NCBI GenBank assembly: GCA_029961685.1
Contig: JARWKL010000004.1
Location: forward strand, 32,803,645 to 32,867,644
DNA: 64,000 nt
Reading direction: 5' to 3'
Origin: Aristolochia californica
Lineage: Eukaryota; Streptophyta; Magnoliopsida; Piperales; Aristolochiaceae
How positions within the stretch are numbered: the stretch's first letter is position 1; every line of letters starts with the position of its first letter. A program made the translations under genes and the position numbers. This document shows, piece after piece, positions 50,936 to 60,312 of the stretch. The notes beneath the pieces were generated by a model. It was not told where the DNA came from. It ran no database searches and saw only the letters and a list, made by a program, of their open reading frames with translations.

Positions 50936-51700
50936 CGATCTTATCCTTCTAAAGGTGTGGGTATCAGTACAGATGCACTACCACCACCTCAGAACCTGGT
51001 TTTTAACAGATCCTGTGGTCACAGTGCCTCAAGGGAGGCAATCTCGAAGGTTCATGGAAAAGGTCAGAGAACTCCTCAACCAGACCATCAATAGTGCTGC
51101 CAAGCGGTTCCTGTGTGTGGATGGTGTGGATGCAAAAGCACCTGACAGCCCTGCAAAAGCACTTGACTACAGGCCAAAACAAAGATCATAGTTAAAGCCG
51201 AAAAGTCCCACAGAATGGGCCCCAATGTTAGCAACCATTTAATGCCTAATACCATATCAAAGCCTGCCAAGGGAATGACAAAAAATTCAGTATTAAATAA
51301 AGTAGAGCCAATTGAAAAAGTTACCGCCTTCCATATCACATTGCTAGGGACTTTCTTGTCATTGGCCACTAAAACGGTGGCTGTCGGATAAGGGAGGATC
51401 TATAACTGAGCACGGCTATTAAACTCAAACAATTGTGTGTACTACCCGAATCTACTAGTCCCACCAATTCATGGTCAAGGACTTGAGCTCTGACTTGCAT
51501 CGTTTTGGCAGATTTCTGCCCAGTATTAGCATGCAAGGAGATCACTGGTGGTTCCTCATAAATAATATCCTTCGTCTTCTCTGTATCATCTGATTCCTCC
51601 ACCTCGAGCCAAAACAACCTCCTACATTGGTGCCCCACCCGGTACTATTCATCACAGTTGTAACATAGATTCTTGCACCTCCGTTCTGCCATCTTCGCAC
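50936..51700 (-). pseudogene. Gy-L protease and zinc knuckle
   Basis: Protease: LVGLVDSGSTHNCLS (51369-51530) with intact DSG, then a frame change and MANDKKVPSNVIWKAVTFSIGSTLFNTEFFVIPLAGFDMVLGIKWLLTLGPILWDF (51088-51369). The acidic linker DIIYEEPPVISLHANTGQKSAKTMQV lies before it. The zinc knuckle LCYNCDE-YRVGHQCRRLF spans 51600-51670 with a TAG between the Cys pair and His. Confidence 0.87.
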
Positions 51701-52640
51701 TTGTTTATTTTTTGATAAATTACGGTGGGGGATTACTAGGGCGTGTATCGGCTAACGTAGCCGTATTCTGAATGTGTCTGGAGGAAGATAATGCAGGGTT
51801 TATCACTGTACACGAATTATGGTGGCGCCTTTGCCTAGTGGAGGAATTGGTCCATTCACCTGGCCAACCCGGCTTGCGTTGCTGCAACCGTTGTCGTTGT
51901 TCCATTGCCCGAGCCAGATCCTGAGGGAAAAGGAGTTCAACCTCTAACCTTAGAGATTCAGTGAGACCCGCTGTGAATAATGAGACATGCTGGTCGACCA
52001 GTACCGATCCCCCAGCATGAGCCAACTTTTCTTGGAACTATTTTTTATATTGTTCAACTGAACCAGTTTGTCTCAATAGGACCAAATCACCTAAGGGGTT
52101 GCTGTGGGCGGGAGGGCCAAATCTAATTGTACATAAATTTTAAAATTCACCCCAATCCAGCCCTATTCTCTCTTTTTCCACCTGGTGAACCCACAACTGG
52201 GCTTCATCTAACATATGTAAAGAGGCAAGTTGTACCTTATCCCGTTCAGTAGTCCCTTGATGTTAAAAAAAAATCTCACATCTATGCAACCAAATTAAGG
52301 GATCTACTGAACCATTATAAGTAGGAAAGTCTAACGTTGTGTACCTTGGTATTGTGCCTCCTTTCTGTGGTCCTTGGATAGTAGTCCGCTTAGGCTACTG
52401 CTCCCCTCTCCTGTTATACGGTTGAGTCACCTCCCTCATCTCTGGACTCTGCTACCTTTCTGCTTTTATCTCGGTTAGCATGCTAATGCATTTCCTCATA
52501 TCTTCTCGGACTTGTTGCATCTCTATTTCCAACCCACAAACTTTTCCCAACACTGGTTGTGCTGTCTCCATGCTATCCTCTAGCTTGTGCATCCTGGTAT
52601 GCAGTTCTTCGTTGTTGAATGTATCCCCCATGTTACCCTG
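51701..52640 (-). pseudogene. Gy-L gag
   Basis: Minus strand. After the primer site (TAGGTATCAGAGC) the frame reads GNMGDTFNNEELHTRMHKLEDSMETAQPVLGKVCGLEIEMQQVREDMRKCISMLTEI, homologous to the LGDSSSPEDLRQ segment. The capsid lies at 52030-52330 (VQLASLHMLDEAQLWVHQVEKERIGLDW, FGPPAHSNPLGDLVLLRQTGSVEQY). The tail is in 51720-52025 (LFTAGLTESLRLEVELLFPQDLARAMEQRQRLQQRKPGWPGEW). The LTR-coded leader that should precede it is gone. Confidence 0.85.
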
Positions 52641-52653
52641 CTCTGATACCTAA

Positions 52654-52735
52654 TGTTAAGCACCTAGACAATACTACCCAAAATACTGGCCTGTTTGGAG
52701 CGGAAGACATAGGCACTTAACCCAGGACCATAACA
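52654..52735 (-). repeat. TRIM-d: 82-bp TRIM LTR serving as 5' LTR of Gy-L
   Basis: Minus strand TGTTATGGTCCTGGG at 52735 to GGTGCTTAACA at 52654, then primer site and Gy-L gag. The sequence matches the TRIM LTRs at 53467-53549 and 32360-32442. No TRIM body is present here. Confidence 0.88.
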
Positions 52736-52740
52736 CATCC

Positions 52741-53923
52741 CAGAATCTACTGTCAGTGATCGGTATGTGGCATTCACAAGTACTTTCTGGAGGGAACTTT
52801 TTCATTTTAGTGGCACAAAATTGAAATTTTTGTCAGCATATCATCCTCAGATGGATTGCCAAACCGAGGTGGTTAATCGAACCATCGAAATGTATCTCAG
52901 GTGCTTTGTTGGAGATCGACTGAAACAATGGGTTTAGTGGCTACCATGGGCAGAATACTGTTACAATACTTCATTCCACTCGGCCTTGCAGTCATCTCCT
53001 TTTTGGGTTCTTTATGGGAGTGATCCCCCAAGACTTCTCTCTTATACCAGAGGTTCTACCCGAGAGGACACCATTGATAAGGCGCTCATGGATTGTGATC
53101 AGGTGTTAAAGACTATTACAGATTGTCTACATCGGGCTAAGGACTGGATGATGAGTGGATACAACAAGGGACACTGGGATGTCTCTTACGAGGTAGGGGA
53201 CTATGTTTGATTACGCTTATGATAGTACAAGAAGCAGTCCATTGCGGGGCCCTCTATTAAGCACCTAGCCAATACTACCCAAAAGACCGGCCTGTTAGGA
53301 GCGAAAGACATAGGTATTTAACCCCATGACCATAACAATACATAACACAGCAATGAGAGCCGGGTCAGGATCCCATAATCCCTTATAGCCCAATGCCAGG
53401 GGCGTGCGGTCCTCCTACGCACGCGGGGACTCGAACATGGGACGTAGCACCTGCTCTGATACCAAATGTTAAGCACCTAGCCAATACTACCCCAAAGACC
53501 GGCCTGTTAGGAGTGGAAGACATAGGTACTTAACCCCAGGACCATAACACCCTCGCACCATAAGTTCGCCCCCAGGTACTTTGGGCTTTTCGCCATTATT
53601 CAGCGCATAGGGCAGGTGGCCTATCAACTACAACTGCCTGACACGGCAAAGCTGCATGATGTGTTTCATGTCTCACTCTTGAAACCACACAAGGGGTCGC
53701 CGTCTACTTCTCCTCCATTCCTTCCTCTAGTCGACAAGGGCCACGTCATTCTGACACCCTATGCGATGTTACGGGCGCATTTGACTGATGATCAGTGGGA
53801 CATTCTCGTGTAGTGGACCGCTATAGACACTGAAGTAGCTACATGGGAGTGGTTAGAGACCTTCAAATTGGTCTATCCAGCTTACGAGCTTGAGGACTAG
53901 CTCTTTCTCCAAGGGGAGGCAGA
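52741..53923 (+). pseudogene. Gy-M integrase and chromodomain, interrupted by TRIM-e
   Basis: Core: STVSDRYVAFTSTFWRELFHFSGTKLKF, YHPQMDCQTEVVNRTIEMYL (TDGQ changed to MDCQ), W-WLPWAEYCYNTSFHSALQSSPFWVLYGSDPPRLLSYTRGSTREDTIDKAL (52986-53210), then TRIM-e at 53255. After it: RIGQVAYQLQLPDTAKLHDVFHVSLLKPHKG (53616-53813) and the chromodomain ILV (TAG) WTAIDTEVATWEWLETFKLVYPAYELED (TAG) LFLQGEADVMDSIAHRVTQ, which reads on into the LTR to a TGA. Stops are mostly CAG/AAG to TAG. Confidence 0.88.
53255..53549 (-). mobile_element. TRIM-e, complete miniature LTR retrotransposon (295 bp)
   Basis: Two 83-bp LTRs (53255-53337 and 53467-53549) and a 129-bp body. Minus strand order: LTR TGTTATGGTCCTGGGG...GCTTAACA, primer site TTGGTATCAGAGCAGG, T-arm-like catgttcgagtccccg, body, LTR. 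Perfect target duplication CCCTC (53250-53254, 53550-53554). One terminus has decayed (TATTAAG for TGTTAAG). Its size is close to the smallest described LTR retrotransposons (SMART/TRIM class, about 290 bp). No coding capacity. Confidence 0.95.
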
Positions 53924-54688
53924 TGTTATGGACTCAATAGCACACCGAGTCACTCAGAGGAGGAAACAATGACTCACCGAGTCATCTAATTTAACTTTCA
54001 TTCTTTATGTTGCTTTTAGTTAAATTTTCATTGATTATGTAATAAGCTTGGACATAAGGGTATAGTTTGGATTTATAGCCCTAAACTATCATGACGTGAA
54101 ATACCCTATTTAAGGGTTAAATAAAGAGAAATAAAGTAAGTCTAGAATTAAGTTAATTTAGAGTAAGGAGGTTTCCTTGATGAGATCCTAGCTTTGGCCC
54201 TTGACATGCATTGTTCTCATGGGGAATTCGGTAGATATCTAGAGGGATCTTGAGAGAAGAAGAACCCTACCTATTTCACGGAACAACAGGAAGAGGAGGA
54301 GGGTTTTGCGTGAATCCTTCCAGCAAGGAGGAGGCTTTCAGATTGCTGGATTGGTGTGCAATTCAAGAGGTAATTCTAAATCCCTTTTCGAGTATAGAAG
54401 GCTTAGATTTTGCTTTCTTTTACGTATATGACCAGTAATTGCATGGTAGAGAAACCCTACCTCTTGAAGTGAATCATAAAAGAGAGGTCATACGTGGGGT
54501 CTCAAACAGTCCATTGATTATGTGGTTGCATCTATAATTGAGTAAAGGAAACTCCTTTTCAAGCATAACAAGGAAGGAGAGAGAGAAGGGAGTTCTTTTC
54601 ACAATTGTGTGATCAAAATTCATCATACAATGCTGGATTCATCAGTACCTTGCCCAAGTTACTAGATCCATGGCTAGGGACCATAACA
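53924..54688 (+). repeat. Gy-M 3' LTR (765 bp)
   Basis: TGTTATGGACTCAATAGC to GGGACCATAACA. It contains 'ccctatttaaggg' (about 54102), a TATA-like box. The end encodes VTRSMARDHN, the gag leader of this family. Open frames at 54250-54438 and 54605-54835 have no recognisable domain. Confidence 0.88.
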
Positions 54689-54944
54689 GTTTCTTATATT
54701 CATATTGATTCTACTATTAGAAGTAAACTTGATGCTAAATCTAAAATTTTTTTTTTATTGGCTATGGTGGAACTGAGTTTGGTTATCGCTTCTAGGATGA
54801 CCAAAGTCGTATGGTTATCAGGAGCAAGGACGTGATCTTCAATGAAGGTGCCCTATATAAAGACAGGTTAACAATAGAGTCTGAGAGGACAAGCGATGTG
54901 GCCAAGAAGTCTGAAGTGATTCAATTGAAAGATCTTCCAGTTTT
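54689..54944 (+). pseudogene. Ty1/copia integrase C-terminal fragment (plus strand)
   Basis: Two frames together give the copia integrase end: KLDAKSKI, FFIGYGG-like, EFGYRFWDDQSR-like, then VIRSKDVIFNEGALYKDRLTIESERTSDVAKKSEVIQL (54811-54960). Y-R-x-W-D and RSRDVxFNE are copia hallmarks. It is opposite in strand to the adjoining Cop-2 LTR, so it is a separate fragment, probably the DNA into which Gy-M inserted. Confidence 0.78.
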
Positions 54945-55454
54945 TGTATTTATAGAAAAGAGAGATACTTCATTGATTTATTATAATCAGAGTACATAAT
55001 AGAGAAAGGTAGTAGAGTCCAATTACACCCAACCTCTAATACTTAAAGATAAGTCCTAGCATAATTAAATAACTCAATATAAATAGAAGACAAACATACC
55101 TCAAACTAGAACTCTTATATGAGGACGTGACCATAAGATAAAGATGCCATCTCATGGTTATCTTTGTGAGTCCTTCTTGATCTTCCAACCAGCTTGTGGT
55201 TATCTTTGTGAGTCCCACTTGATGTTCCAACTTATGTGATAAAGATGCCAGCTCATGGTAATCGTGGTAGGTCCTACTACTTATGGGCTTGGGCCCATCT
55301 TCCAACATTCATAGATATGTAGGCCTTCCTTGGTCATTAGGGCTTGGGCCCATCTTCCAACACTCCCCCTCAAATTGGGGGTGAGAGAATATCATGAACT
55401 CCCAGATTGCTGCAAATGATATATAGGATCTTCTTGTATAAAATGGTAGTCCAC
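54945..55454 (-). mobile_element. Cop-2, Ty1/copia 3' end (LTR, polypurine tract, RNase H start)
   Basis: The minus-strand LTR starts TGTTGGAAGATGGGCCC at 55363, preceded by the purine tract tttgagggggag (55364-55378). RNase H end sequence (55379-55454, 'ctcttgtataaaatggtagtccact') matches Cop-1 at 8860-8895. The terminal 'gggcttgggcccatcttccaaca' occurs twice (55288-55309, 55342-55363). The left LTR limit is uncertain. Gy-U is inserted at 55455. Confidence 0.78.
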
Positions 55455-56050
55455 TGTTATGGTCCCTAGCCATAGATCGAGTAACTCGGTGTGGGATTTG
55501 TGAATCCAGCACTGTAATAGAGCTGCAGCTCTTAGCAAGGATGAAAAGGAGTTTCCTTGTCTTAGCTGTTCTCGGTAAGACAAAAAAGGAGTTTACTTTT
55601 CTTGGCTTTTCTCAGTAAGGGATGAGAACCCTTGCTGCTCTTGGCCAGAAAGGGGTTGAACCCTTAGCTGCTCATGGCTGAGAGGGTAGGGACCCTCTTG
55701 GCAAGGTGCCGATGTTCGCATATGAGGGATTAAGAGTTCCTAATCCTGCCTTACTCGATTATAGGTTAAAGGCACCTCTTTAGAGGTTTCTCTCCGGTTG
55801 GGGATTGGGGAATCCCCTACCCTTGCTCGAAATGAAGAAGAGAAGCTCCCTCTTGCTGTTGTGGATGTAGGAGAGGCTACAACCTCTAATTGAACTCAAA
55901 AACAGTAAATCAATCCTTCCCTCTTGGTTTCGGTAAGATCAAAGCAAACTAGAATTCAAAAGAGAGAATAAACCCAAAATCAAGAGAGAACTATACCTGG
56001 ACTTCATCAAGGTGACCTCCCAAACCCTAGAGCACCTCAAGGAGAACTTC

Positions 56051-56548
56051 TGTTATGGTCCTGGGGTTAAGTACCTATGCCTTCCACTCCTAACAGGCCG
56101 GTCTTTTGGGTAGTATTGGCTAGGTGGTTCACATTTGGTATCAGAGCGGGCGCCATGTTGCGAGTTCGATTCCTGGGGCGCACAAAGGCTGGATTAAAAT
56201 TACTGGTAGGGAGCAGAGGCTGGATTAAAATTACTGGTAGGGAGCAGAGGCTGGATTAAAATTACTGGTAGGCTGCGGTTGAGCCAGTGTCGCTGCACCA
56301 CCGTAGTCATTGGCTCGTCGTGAGTTCGAATCCCTGAGAGGACTCCCAGTGTGGGTGTCTCTTGCCCCGGACGTGGTCGTCATAAGGGATTATGGGATCT
56401 TGACCCGGCTCCCATCGTTGAGTGTTAAGCCGTCGTGGACGTCATCTCGCGAAGGTGGGGTGTACTATTATGGTCCTGGGGTTAAGTACCTATGCCTTCC
56501 ATTCCTAACATGCCAGTCTTTTGGGTAGTTTTGCCTAGGTGCTTAACA
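56051..56548 (+). mobile_element. TRIM-f, complete miniature LTR retrotransposon (498 bp)
   Basis: Two 83-bp LTRs (56051-56133, 56466-56548), primer site TGGTATCAGAGC (56136-56147), T-arm-like gcgagttcgattcctggg and a second gtgagttcgaatccctg at about 56318, a 31-bp unit repeated nearly three times (56193-56280), and purine tract gcgaaggtggggtgtac. Flanks are ACTTC (56046-56050) and ACTCC (56549-56553), one mismatch. The 3' LTR starts TATTATGG (decayed). Confidence 0.92.
56193..56280 (+). repeat. 31-bp tandem repeat in the TRIM-f body
   Basis: The unit 'aggctggattaaaattac'... of 31 bp occurs twice in full and once in part. TRIM-b has two more diverged copies of the same unit at 42208-42320, so the repeat is a property of the family. 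Confidence 0.9.
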
Positions 56549-56799
56549 ACTCCAAACCCTATTTAAACTAATTCAATGCTTCCCTTTCTTCTTTTTATCT
56601 ACCCTCTAAATAGGGTTTGACGTCATTAGAGTTTTAGGGCTTAAATTGATAATTCTGCCCTTGTGACCTGGATCCTTACATATTTATTGAAAAAATATAC
56701 TTAAAGCAATACAAAATATGAAATTTAAAAGTAATTAACTCAATGAGTCATTGCCGCCTCCTTTGGGTGATTTGGTGAGCTATCGAGTCCTCAAAATCT

Positions 56800-58100
56800 T
56801 CACCCCCCTCCCACGGAGAAAGAGCTTGTCATCAAAGCTTGTAAGATAGGTAGACCTGTTTGAAGTTGGTCAGTGGTTCCCATGTATCATCCTCTTTTTT
56901 GGTGTCGTTCCATTGTACTAGAATCTACCACTGGTCATTAATAGAATGGGCACGTAATATTGTAGCTAGAGTAAGAATAACCCGTCCATTGTCCACCAGA
57001 GGAAGGCACGAAATTGACGAAGGAGGTGGACCCTTAAAGGGTTTAAGGAAACATGAGACATCATGAAGTTTAGCCATTGCGGGTAGTTGCATTTGATAGG
57101 TGACTGGCCCGATGCATCGAATAATAGAGAAAGGGCCAAAGTACTTTGGAGAAAGTTTATGACGTTGTTGGTCCGCTAGTGGGTGTTGGAGGTAAGTATG
57201 GAGTTGTAACCTGACATAGTCACCTTCCTTGTATGTGATATCCCGATGTCCCTTGTCATAGAAGTCCTTCATAAGAACTTGTGCTTTGAGGAGGCGATCT
57301 GAAATATTCTGTAGCACTTGGTCCCGTTCAATGAGTGCTTGATCAATAGAGGCCACGCGGGTGGATCCCATAGTATACAAGAGAAGCTGAGGAGGATCTC
57401 TGCCATATAGAATGCTGAAGGGAGTAAACTATAAAGTGGTGTGGAAGGAAGTGTTGTAACAATATTCTGACCATGGTAGCCATTGAACCCAGTTTTTAGG
57501 ACAATCGCCCACACAACATTGAAGATACATTTCCACAATGCAGTTTACTACCTCTGTTTGGCCGTCTATTTGAGGATGATAGGATGATGAGAACTTCAAC
57601 TTGGTGCTGCATAGATGAAACAATTCACGCCAAAAAGTGCTGGTAAAGACCGCATCACGATCACTGACAATCAATTTGTGAATACCATGTAGATGAACAA
57701 TATGCTCTAGAAATATCTGCACCACTCTGGATGCTGTATATGGGTGTGCCTTGGGGATAAAGTGAGCATAGTTGGAGAACCGATCCACCACCACAAATAA
57801 TATCGACTTGTGAGAAGATTGTGGAAGACCTTCGACAAAGTCCATAGAAATATTGGCCCATAACTGTTTAGGAAGTTCCAAAGGCTGCAGAAGACCAGTG
57901 GGACTTAAGTGTTCGGCCTTGTTACATTGATACACTGGATAGGATGTTACATATGCTGCAATGGAGGTCTTCATACCCTGCCAATAGAAATCCACTCGAA
58001 TGTGATGCAATGTTTTCTGGATGCCTTCATGAGTGATGTCATGGTATGCAGAGATGATGGCTGAAACCAAATTCGAAGTGTGCAGAGATAATCACAATTT
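56800..58100 (-). pseudogene. Gy-U chromodomain and integrase
   Basis: Chromodomain (56800-56960): ILVQWNDTKKEDDTWEPLTNFKQVYLSYKL, then a frameshift. Integrase C-terminus 56925-57380: [110 protein letters not shown] and core in one 213-codon frame 57429-58070: YHDITHEGIQKTLHHIRVDFYW, YPVYQCNKAEH (first Cys changed), ISMDFVEGLPQSSHKSILFVVVDRFSNYAHF, LIVSDRDAVFTSTFWRELFHL, YHPQIDGQTEVVNCIVEMYL. D, D and E are all present. Confidence 0.9.
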
Positions 58101-58820
58101 ATAATAAGTAAAAGAATCCTGAATGCTCCATCTAGAGTCCATAGCCCCTCTATAATTTTTTTGTGCATATCGAGAAGAACCGGATTGTTGGCATTTTCCT
58201 CCTTGACCAAGTCTAAAAGAATAAAACAAGGCTGGATGATAGCATATAGAATTGTTGGAGTCTCCAAATGTCGTGACAAGGCATCGACCGCCTTGTTTAA
58301 CCTGCCTGTGTGGTATTCCACTGTAAATTCGAATCCCATCAATTTACTGATCCAATGTTGTTGAGGTGTGAGTCGCTGCTCCAGCAAATATTTAAGGTTG
58401 TAATGATCAGTATGAACAAGAAATGCACCACCACATAAGTAAGGCCACCAATGTTGTACAACTTTAGCCAACCCGACTAACTCCCTTTAATATGCTGTCA
58501 ATTTGTGATGTCGTACTACCTGTTGTCAGCTAAAATATGCAATAGGATGAAAGTACTATTGTAGAATGGCCCCAATGGCCCCAATGCCCCCACCTCATCC
58601 GTCACACTCGACCTCAAATAAATATTCAAAATTGGGAAGTTGTAGAACCGATGTGGATGCAAGAGCTAATTTGAGATATGAAAAGGACTGTGTGGCCTGA
58701 TCATTGCAAATAAAGAAATTTTTCTTGAGGAGATTTGTCAATGGTGCTACTATCGGTCCATAGTTCCTGATTAATTTTATGTAATATCCTGCCAAACCCA
58801 AAACCCTCTCAAATCAGAGG
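58101..58820 (-). pseudogene. Gy-U RNase H
   Basis: Tether and C-terminal half at 57971-58471: VVQHWWPYLCGGAFLVHTDHYNLKYLLEQRLTPQQHWISKLMGFEFTVEYHTGRLNKAVDALSRHLE. The N-terminal half at 58595-58801 (GLAGYYIKLIRNYGPIVAPLTNLLKKNFFIC, LPNFEYLFEVECDG). A 12-bp duplication ('ggccccaat' repeated at 58571-58590) and frameshifts separate them. Confidence 0.85.
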
Positions 58821-59520
58821 TATTCATAGGTTGTGACCAATCGACAATAGCTTGAATTTTTTCGGAATCAACTGTGACCCCATCATGGGAAATAATATGG
58901 CCGAGATAGGCCACATGTGATTGTGCAAATGAGTATTTTGATTTCTTTATATGTAATTGATGGGCTCATAACAGTTGAAATACCAATCTTAAATGCTCTA
59001 AGTGTTGATGTCCAAACTGGCTGTAAGTATGTCCTCAAAGAAAATAAGTACAAATTGAGAAGATAGTTTCGGAATACCACGTTCATTAATGCCTGGAATG
59101 TGGATGGAGCATTGGATAACCCAAATGGCATGACTACAAATTCAAAGTGGCCATGATGAGTGCGGAAGGTAGTTTTTTTTATGTCGTTTGGATGCATACG
59201 AACCTGATGATATCAGGAGCGCAAGTCCAATTTGGTGAATATATATGACCCGTGAAATTCATCTAAAAGCTCCTACACCACAGGAATAGGGAACTTATCT
59301 TTCACAGTTTGGGCATTCAAATCCCGATAATTGACACAAAATTGCCATGTACCATCGTGTTTCTTAACGAGGAGTACTGGTGACGAAAAATGGTGAACGA
59401 GTACTGTGAATAAGGCCTTGTTGTAGAATGGCTTGGCATTGTCTTTTAATTTCATCTTTCTGGAGGTGTGGGTACCGATAAGGTTGAACGACCACCACTT
59501 TGGAGCCCTATTTTAAACAT
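58821..59520 (-). pseudogene. Gy-U reverse transcriptase
   Basis: Fingers at 59273-59455 ([37 protein letters not shown]). Palm at 58883-59197: [29 protein letters not shown], then frameshifts. The catalytic motif reads FFED (TTCTTTGAGGAC), the first Asp changed to Glu. GYHQIRMHP is damaged to a stop ('gatgatatcaggagcgc'). Confidence 0.85.
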
Positions 59521-59699
59521 ATCCGATGGTCACAGTGCCTCAAGGGAGGCAGGCAGGAGGGTTCTTGGAACAAGTCTAAGAATTCATCTAGGAGATGTTC
59601 TATATTGCTATCTGGATTGTCTTATGAGTGAATCGTATGAATGTGATGTGGCTTGTCCATGTGACTGCCCTGTAATAATACTTGTTGTCCGCCTATTTC

Positions 59700-60054
59700 A
59701 AAACTCATAGTTAAAGCAGTAAAATCCCATAAAATAGTGCCTAATGTTTGTAGCCATTTAATACCCAATAACATATCAAACCCAGCTAGGTGTATGACAA
59801 AACATTCTGAATGAAATAAAGTCGTACTGATTCAGAATTGTACTTTTTTACTGATGTCGTTGCTAGGAACTTTTTCTCCATTGGCAATCGAAATTGTTGC
59901 TATTGAGTGTAGAAGTATCTATAGTTGAAGGTGTTGAGCAGTGGTCCAACTGAGAAAATTATGTGTACTTCCCGAATCCACAAGGCTGACAAGGTCCTGG
60001 TCCATCACGCGAGTGCGGACTTGCATAGTTCTGGCTGATTTATGTCCTGTAATG
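59700..60054 (-). pseudogene. Gy-U protease (5' end cut)
   Basis: Minus strand: ITGHKSARTMQVRTRVMDQDLVSLVDSGSTHNFLSWTTAQHLQ with an intact DSG (about 59960-59980), then SNDISKKVQF-like, FVIHLAGFDMLLGIKWLQTLG and FYDFTALTMSF. It is cut at 60054 next to the acidic linker by TRIM-g. Confidence 0.82.
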
Positions 60055-60310
60055 TGTTAAGGACCTAACCAATACTACCCAAAAGACCGGCCTGTTAGGA
60101 ACGGAAGGCATAGCTACTTAACCCCATGACCATAATAGTACACCCTGCCCTCCTAATCCAATGCCCACGGCGGCATTAACACAGCGATGAGCGCCAAGTT
60201 AGGATCCCATAATCCCTTACGGATGCTGCGTCCAGGGAGCGTCCGAGGATTGCGGTCACCCGTGCATGCAAGGAGTCAAACTCGGGACGTAGCGCCTACT
60301 TTGATACCAC
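60055..60310 (-). mobile_element. TRIM-g body and LTR joined to LTR N at the primer site
   Basis: Minus strand from the right: LTR N end, then primer site TGGTATCAAAGTAGG (60297-60308 region), T-arm-like cgagtttgactccttg, a body similar to TRIM-e ('gcgatgagcgcc...ggatcccataatccctta'), then an 83-bp TRIM LTR (60055-60137) decayed to TATTATGG at its start. The TRIM 5' LTR is replaced by LTR N. This is the third such joint in the window. Confidence 0.87.
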
Positions 60311-60312
60311 GA

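Larger units (their letters stand above)
48898..52735 (-). mobile_element. Gy-L, long-LTR family gypsy element with a TRIM LTR at its 5' end
   Basis: A minus-strand family 4 element. From the right: an 82-bp TRIM LTR (52654-52735), primer site, gag, zinc knuckle, protease, RT, RNase H and integrase to 48898, where it is cut. The normal LTR of this family is 765-941 bp and encodes the TRSMAR gag leader, so the small LTR is a replacement at the primer site. Pol is the best preserved in the window. Confidence 0.85.
52736..54688 (+). mobile_element. Gy-M, 3' part of a long-LTR gypsy element with TRIM-e inside
   Basis: A plus-strand family 4 element that begins inside integrase at the TRIM LTR of Gy-L. 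Integrase core to chromodomain (52741-53923) is interrupted by TRIM-e, followed by the purine tract ccaaggggaggcaga and a complete 765-bp LTR (53924-54688). Gag, protease, RT and the 5' LTR are missing. Confidence 0.87.
55455..56796 (-). repeat. Gy-U 3' LTR, interrupted by TRIM-f
   Basis: Minus strand starts TTTTGAGGACTCGATAGC at 56796 (decayed from TGTTATGGACTC) and ends GGGACCATAACA at 55455. Without TRIM-f and its duplicated 5 bp it is about 840 bp, between the Gy-M (765) and Gy-S (941) LTRs. The purine tract cgtgggaggggggtgaag follows at 56797-56815. Confidence 0.83.
55455..60054 (-). mobile_element. Gy-U, long-LTR gypsy chromovirus, cut at protease by TRIM-g/N
   Basis: A minus-strand family 4 element: 3' LTR 55455-56796 (contains TRIM-f), chromodomain, integrase, RNase H, RT, protease to 60054, then the TRIM-g/LTR-N/Gy-P complex. 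Gag and 5' LTR are not seen. It is inserted in Cop-2 RNase H. Confidence 0.87.

Noticed and set aside
53400..53470. A possible tRNA gene at the TGGTATCAGAGC plus T-arm-like stretch
   Set aside because: There is no D arm or anticodon arm with the right spacing. The first part is the primer-binding site complementary to tRNA-iMet.
48898..54688. Gy-L and Gy-M as two halves of one element split by inversion
   Set aside because: Both contain the same integrase segment (STFWREL through NTSFHS), so they overlap and must be separate copies.
54250..54835. Two open frames in the Gy-M LTR as a host gene
   Set aside because: They lie wholly within a 765-bp LTR bounded by TG...CA and a purine tract, and have no recognisable domain.
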